The notes beneath the pieces are model-generated. The model was not told the DNA's origin. It saw only the letters and a program-made list of their open reading frames with translations, and did not search any database. The position numbers and the translations under genes are program-made. From contig NZ_JAESWB010000168.1 of NCBI RefSeq assembly GCF_016765675.1, positions 620,001 to 684,000 of the forward strand: a stretch of DNA of 64,000 nucleotides. Direction: 5' to 3'. Source of the stretch: Neobacillus paridis (GTDB taxonomy: Bacteria > Bacillota > Bacilli > Bacillales > Cytobacillaceae). Below, piece by piece: positions 61,482 to 64,000 of the stretch. Position 1 is the stretch's first letter. Each line of letters begins with the position of its first letter.

Positions 61482-61510
61482 TTGCTGAATAAATGTCACT
61501 TAGGTAAAAT
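61482..61510 (+). promoter_or_regulatory. Possible promoter for acetoacetyl-CoA synthetase
   Basis: TTGCTG (61482-61487), 17-base spacer, TAAAAT (61505-61510). It lies 204 bases before the ATG. The leader contains CCATCT...AGATGG (about 61541-61567), a TTGTTTGAAACAA palindrome, and ATGGTA...TACCAT (about 61656-61681) near the start; these could be operator sites but none is a site I know. The rest of 61213-61481 holds no gene I can support. Confidence 0.4.
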
Positions 61511-61713
61511 ACTTTTTCATTAAGAAGCGAAAGATCCACCATCTAGGTTGACTGCCTTACCAGATGGTTTCATTGTTTGAAACAAGGGGAATGATTGTAT
61601 GAAAATACTAAAAATTTGGTAAACGAAGCAGGAAAATATCATTTTAAACTCGTATATGGTAGTAAGGGTAATTGATACCATGTAATCAACAATTTACGAT
61701 GGGGGAAAACAGG

Positions 61714-63693
61714 ATGACGGTTGAAAAAATCACAGGGAAACTGTTGTGGAAACCTTCCCAACAATTTCAAGAGGAATCGAATATGAACAGGTTTTTAAAT
61801 TGGCTTGCAGAAACAAGGGGAGTTTCGTTTAAGACGTATGATGAACTTTGGAACTGGTCGGTGACCGACATTGAAGGTTTCTGGTCAGCGATTTGGCATT
61901 TCTTTGATGTTCAGGCCCAAACTCCTTATGATATGGTGTTGGCCGATAAAAAAATGCCGGGAGCCCATTGGTTTCCAGGGGCCAAATTAAATTATGCAGA
62001 ACATATTTTTCGCCATGATACTCCAGAAAGAGCAGCGATTATCTATCAAACCGAATTCCGGCCACAAGGAGAATTGTCTTGGGCAGAGCTAAAACAAAAC
62101 ACGGCAGCGGTTGCCGCTTATTTAAAATCCATCGGTGTTGGGCCCGGAGACCGCGTTGCCGCTTACGTTTCCAACATTCATGAAACCATTACCGTTTTCT
62201 TGGCCTGTGCCAGCATTGGCGCAGTCTGGTCAAGTTGCGCCCCGGAATTTGGGATAATGAGCGTGATTGACCGGTTTAAACAAATCGAGCCGAAAGTGTT
62301 GGTTGCCGTCGATGGCTACCGTTATGGCGGCAAGGATTATGACCGGACGGATCTACTAGAGAAGATTCAAGCAGAATTGCCGATGCTCGAAAAAACGATA
62401 ATCATTCCTTATTTGAAGGCAGAGCCGAATGTAAGCGGTTTAGCCAATGTTGTATTGTGGAACGAGCTGCTGAGAGAATACACCGGGGCAGAGCTTACCT
62501 TTACCGCAGTGCCGTTTGATCATCCGTTGTGGATTTTGTATTCATCAGGTACAACCGGTAAGCCAAAAGCGATTGTCCAAAGTCATGGCGGAATTTTACT
62601 TGAACATTTAAAATTAGGCAGCCTGCAAAATGATTTAAAGGCGGAAGATCGCTTTTTCTGGTATACAACGACAGGCTGGATGATGTGGAATGTGGTTGTA
62701 AGTGGTCTCTTGGCGGGTTCGACGATTTTATTATATGATGGAAATCCGGGCTATCCGAATGATGGAACGTTGTGGAAGTTTGCTGAAGAGACGAAAATGA
62801 CAGTGTTTGGAACGAGTGCCAGCTTCCTGACGGCTTGCATGAAAGCAGGGCTGAAGCCAAAGGAGCAATACAATCTGACTCATTTGAAAAGCATCGGTTC
62901 CACCGGGTCGCCGCTCCCAGTAAGTGGTTTTGAGTGGGTCTATGATCAGGTGAAGGAAGATGTCTGGCTGTTTTCTACCAGCGGCGGGACCGATCTTTGT
63001 ACAGCCTTTGTCGGCGGCTCGCCATTGCTCCCGGTGTATGCCGGGGAATTGCAGGCACGTGCGCTCGGCGCCGCCGTGAAAGCCTTTAGTGACCAAGGCG
63101 AAGAAATAATCGATGAAATTGGGGAGCTGGTTATTACTGAGCCGATGCCATCAATGCCGATCTATTTCTGGAATGATGAAAATGGCGAACGCTACCGGGA
63201 GAGTTATTTTGATGTCTTTCCGGATATATGGCGTCATGGCGATTTTATCAAGATTACCTCCAGGGGCAGTGCGGTGATTTACGGCAGATCCGATGCCACG
63301 ATTAACCGCGGCGGCATCCGCATGGGAACGAGTGAAATTTACAGTGCCCTTGAAAGGATTCCGGAAGTGTTAGATGGCTTAGTCGTCGATCTTCCTATTT
63401 CAAGTGAACAATCCTATATGTCGTTATTTGTCGTTGTCAAAGAAGGAGCAGAGCTTTCTGATGAGGTGAAAGCACGGATTCATGAAGCCATTCGGCTTAA
63501 CTGTTCACCAAGGCATGTTCCCAATGGAATTTTTCCAGTTGCTGAACTACCGAAAACATTAAATGGTAAAAAGCTGGAGGTGCCTATTAAGAAAATCCTC
63601 ATGGGGGTCCCGGTGGAAAAGGCCGTCAACATCGGATCATTACAGAATCCCGAATCACTTCAATATTTCCTTGACTTTAACATACAAGGGTAA
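61714..63693 (+). CDS. Acetoacetyl-CoA synthetase (acetoacetate-CoA ligase)
   Basis: 659 residues from the ATG at 61714 (GGGGG eight bases upstream; the ATG at 61672 lacks a site). ANL-family adenylating enzyme: AMP-binding loop LYSSGTTGKPKAIVQSHGG, GSTGSPLP, DIWRHGDFIKI, YGRSDATINRGGIRMGTSEIY, and the acetylatable Lys in PKTLNGKKLEVP. Overall layout (N-terminal WF...AKLNYAEHIF; ~650 residues) is that of acetoacetate-CoA ligases rather than AcsA. Activates acetoacetate for ketone or leucine breakdown products. Stands alone. Confidence 0.9.
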   Translation: MTVEKITGKLLWKPSQQFQEESNMNRFLNWLAETRGVSFKTYDELWNWSVTDIEGFWSAIWHFFDVQAQTPYDMVLADKKMPGAHWFPGAKLNYAEHIFRHDTPERAAIIYQTEFRPQGELSWAELKQNTAAVAAYLKSIGVGPGDRVAAYVSNIHETITVFLACASIGAVWSSCAPEFGIMSVIDRFKQIEPKVLVAVDGYRYGGKDYDRTDLLEKIQAELPMLEKTIIIPYLKAEPNVSGLANVVLWNELLREYTGAELTFTAVPFDHPLWILYSSGTTGKPKAIVQSHGGILLEHLKLGSLQNDLKAEDRFFWYTTTGWMMWNVVVSGLLAGSTILLYDGNPGYPNDGTLWKFAEETKMTVFGTSASFLTACMKAGLKPKEQYNLTHLKSIGSTGSPLPVSGFEWVYDQVKEDVWLFSTSGGTDLCTAFVGGSPLLPVYAGELQARALGAAVKAFSDQGEEIIDEIGELVITEPMPSMPIYFWNDENGERYRESYFDVFPDIWRHGDFIKITSRGSAVIYGRSDATINRGGIRMGTSEIYSALERIPEVLDGLVVDLPISSEQSYMSLFVVVKEGAELSDEVKARIHEAIRLNCSPRHVPNGIFPVAELPKTLNGKKLEVPIKKILMGVPVEKAVNIGSLQNPESLQYFLDFNIQG

Positions 63694-63721
63694 CCGTGAG
63701 TGGTTGTTACGATGAATATTG

Positions 63722-63780
63722 AAAAAACCTCATTTAGGCAGGTGAAAAGGAAATCACTCAGCCTTAAATGAGGTTTTTTT
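63722..63780 (+). terminator. Terminator of acetoacetyl-CoA synthetase
   Basis: AAAAAACCTCATTTAGGC / GCCTTAAATGAGGTTTTTTT, a long stem with a loop of about 20 bases. Confidence 0.85.
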
Positions 63781-64000
63781 ACAAAGTTAAGCCGCATTTT
63801 TACAAATTTGGTGCTTAATTTTTCAAAAACGGACTCTGATTTTACAAACACTGGAATAAACTGGATCTCAACATAGTAAGGCTCGATCAGCGGCTCAAGC
63901 TCTGCTAATAGGGCCTTATTATAAGCAAAGTCATAGTGCTTCTGTGATTACTTTTTTATAATACTGAACAGAAAGGAAGCCGAAGATCGAGTACAGAGCT
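63781..64000. other. Intergenic sequence at window end, no supported gene
   Basis: Contains three TTTTACAAA-like repeats (near 63778, 63798, 63840) and no frame with a ribosome site. The - strand frame across 63851-63660 reads through the terminator and repeats and is rejected. A gene or mobile element may begin beyond base 64000. Confidence 0.4.

Noticed and set aside
63660..63851. - strand 63-codon frame and a possible transposase relic at the window end
   Set aside because: The frame reads through the terminator and repeated TTTTACAAA motifs; no transposase motif can be recognised.

Overview
The window reads as chromosomal DNA of an aerobic, endospore-forming Gram-positive bacterium of the Bacillaceae (low to moderate GC, strong AAGGAGG-type ribosome sites, TTG/GTG starts, sigma-A type TTGACA/TATAAT promoters, a TPP riboswitch, Tgl, coat-type kinases and an hut operon). 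The genus cannot be fixed from the sequence alone; a Neobacillus/Bacillus-like lineage is a reasonable guess. No rRNA, tRNA, CRISPR array, prophage or intact insertion sequence was seen.

Region 1 (1-22491) is a large flagellar locus, all on the + strand: the end of flgK, flgL, a YcgR/YpfA-type PilZ protein, a Myb/RsfA-like regulator, fliS, fliT, an unknown gene, a FlgJ-like glucosaminidase, then flgB-flgC-fliE-fliF-fliG-fliH-fliI-fliJ-motE-fliO-fliP-fliQ-fliR-flhB-flhA-flhF-flhG, a small membrane protein, the sigma-28 factor gene sigD and a second PilZ protein. It supplies rod, MS ring, export gate, ATPase complex and the motility sigma factor. fliK, flgD, flgE, fliL, fliM, fliN/Y and the che genes that sit between motE and fliO, and between flhG and sigD, in the Bacillus subtilis fla/che operon are absent here and must lie elsewhere. 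Two palindromic repeat elements are inserted between its genes.

Region 2 (22500-33900): Mn-dependent pyrophosphatase (ppaC); a pirin-type dioxygenase behind an MhqR-like operator; a sugar-sensing set (binding protein, LytS/YesM-type kinase, AraC-type regulator) followed by a CUT1 sugar ABC importer with a cre-like site and no ATPase of its own; a TetR regulator with two palindromic operators; a small alarmone synthetase (SasA/YwaC type); and, on the - strand, two paralogous 51- and 54-residue proteins plus a third small frame with a non-standard start.

Region 3 (34100-46100): an MFS transporter, a phosphodiesterase/pyrophosphatase-family enzyme, a flavodoxin-like protein, an orphan ATP-grasp enzyme, a secreted DUF4015-type putative glycosidase flanked by inverted 15-bp palindromes, then an AraC-type regulator with a degenerate receiver domain directly ahead of hutU-hutI-hutG (histidine degradation without hutH or hutP nearby).

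Region 4 (46100-64000): a spore-coat-like set (protein kinase-like with a basic Ser/Lys tail, CotSA-like glycosyltransferase, HipA-like kinase fold); a TPP riboswitch and thiamine salvage genes thiM-thiD-thiE ending in a truncated thiW; the dicarboxylate transporter dctP with its divergent dctR-dctS two-component system; transglutaminase tgl; an unknown two-domain protein; a Gly/Tyr/His-repeat protein that looks like a coat component; a MATE exporter; three small uncharacterised - strand genes; and acetoacetyl-CoA synthetase.
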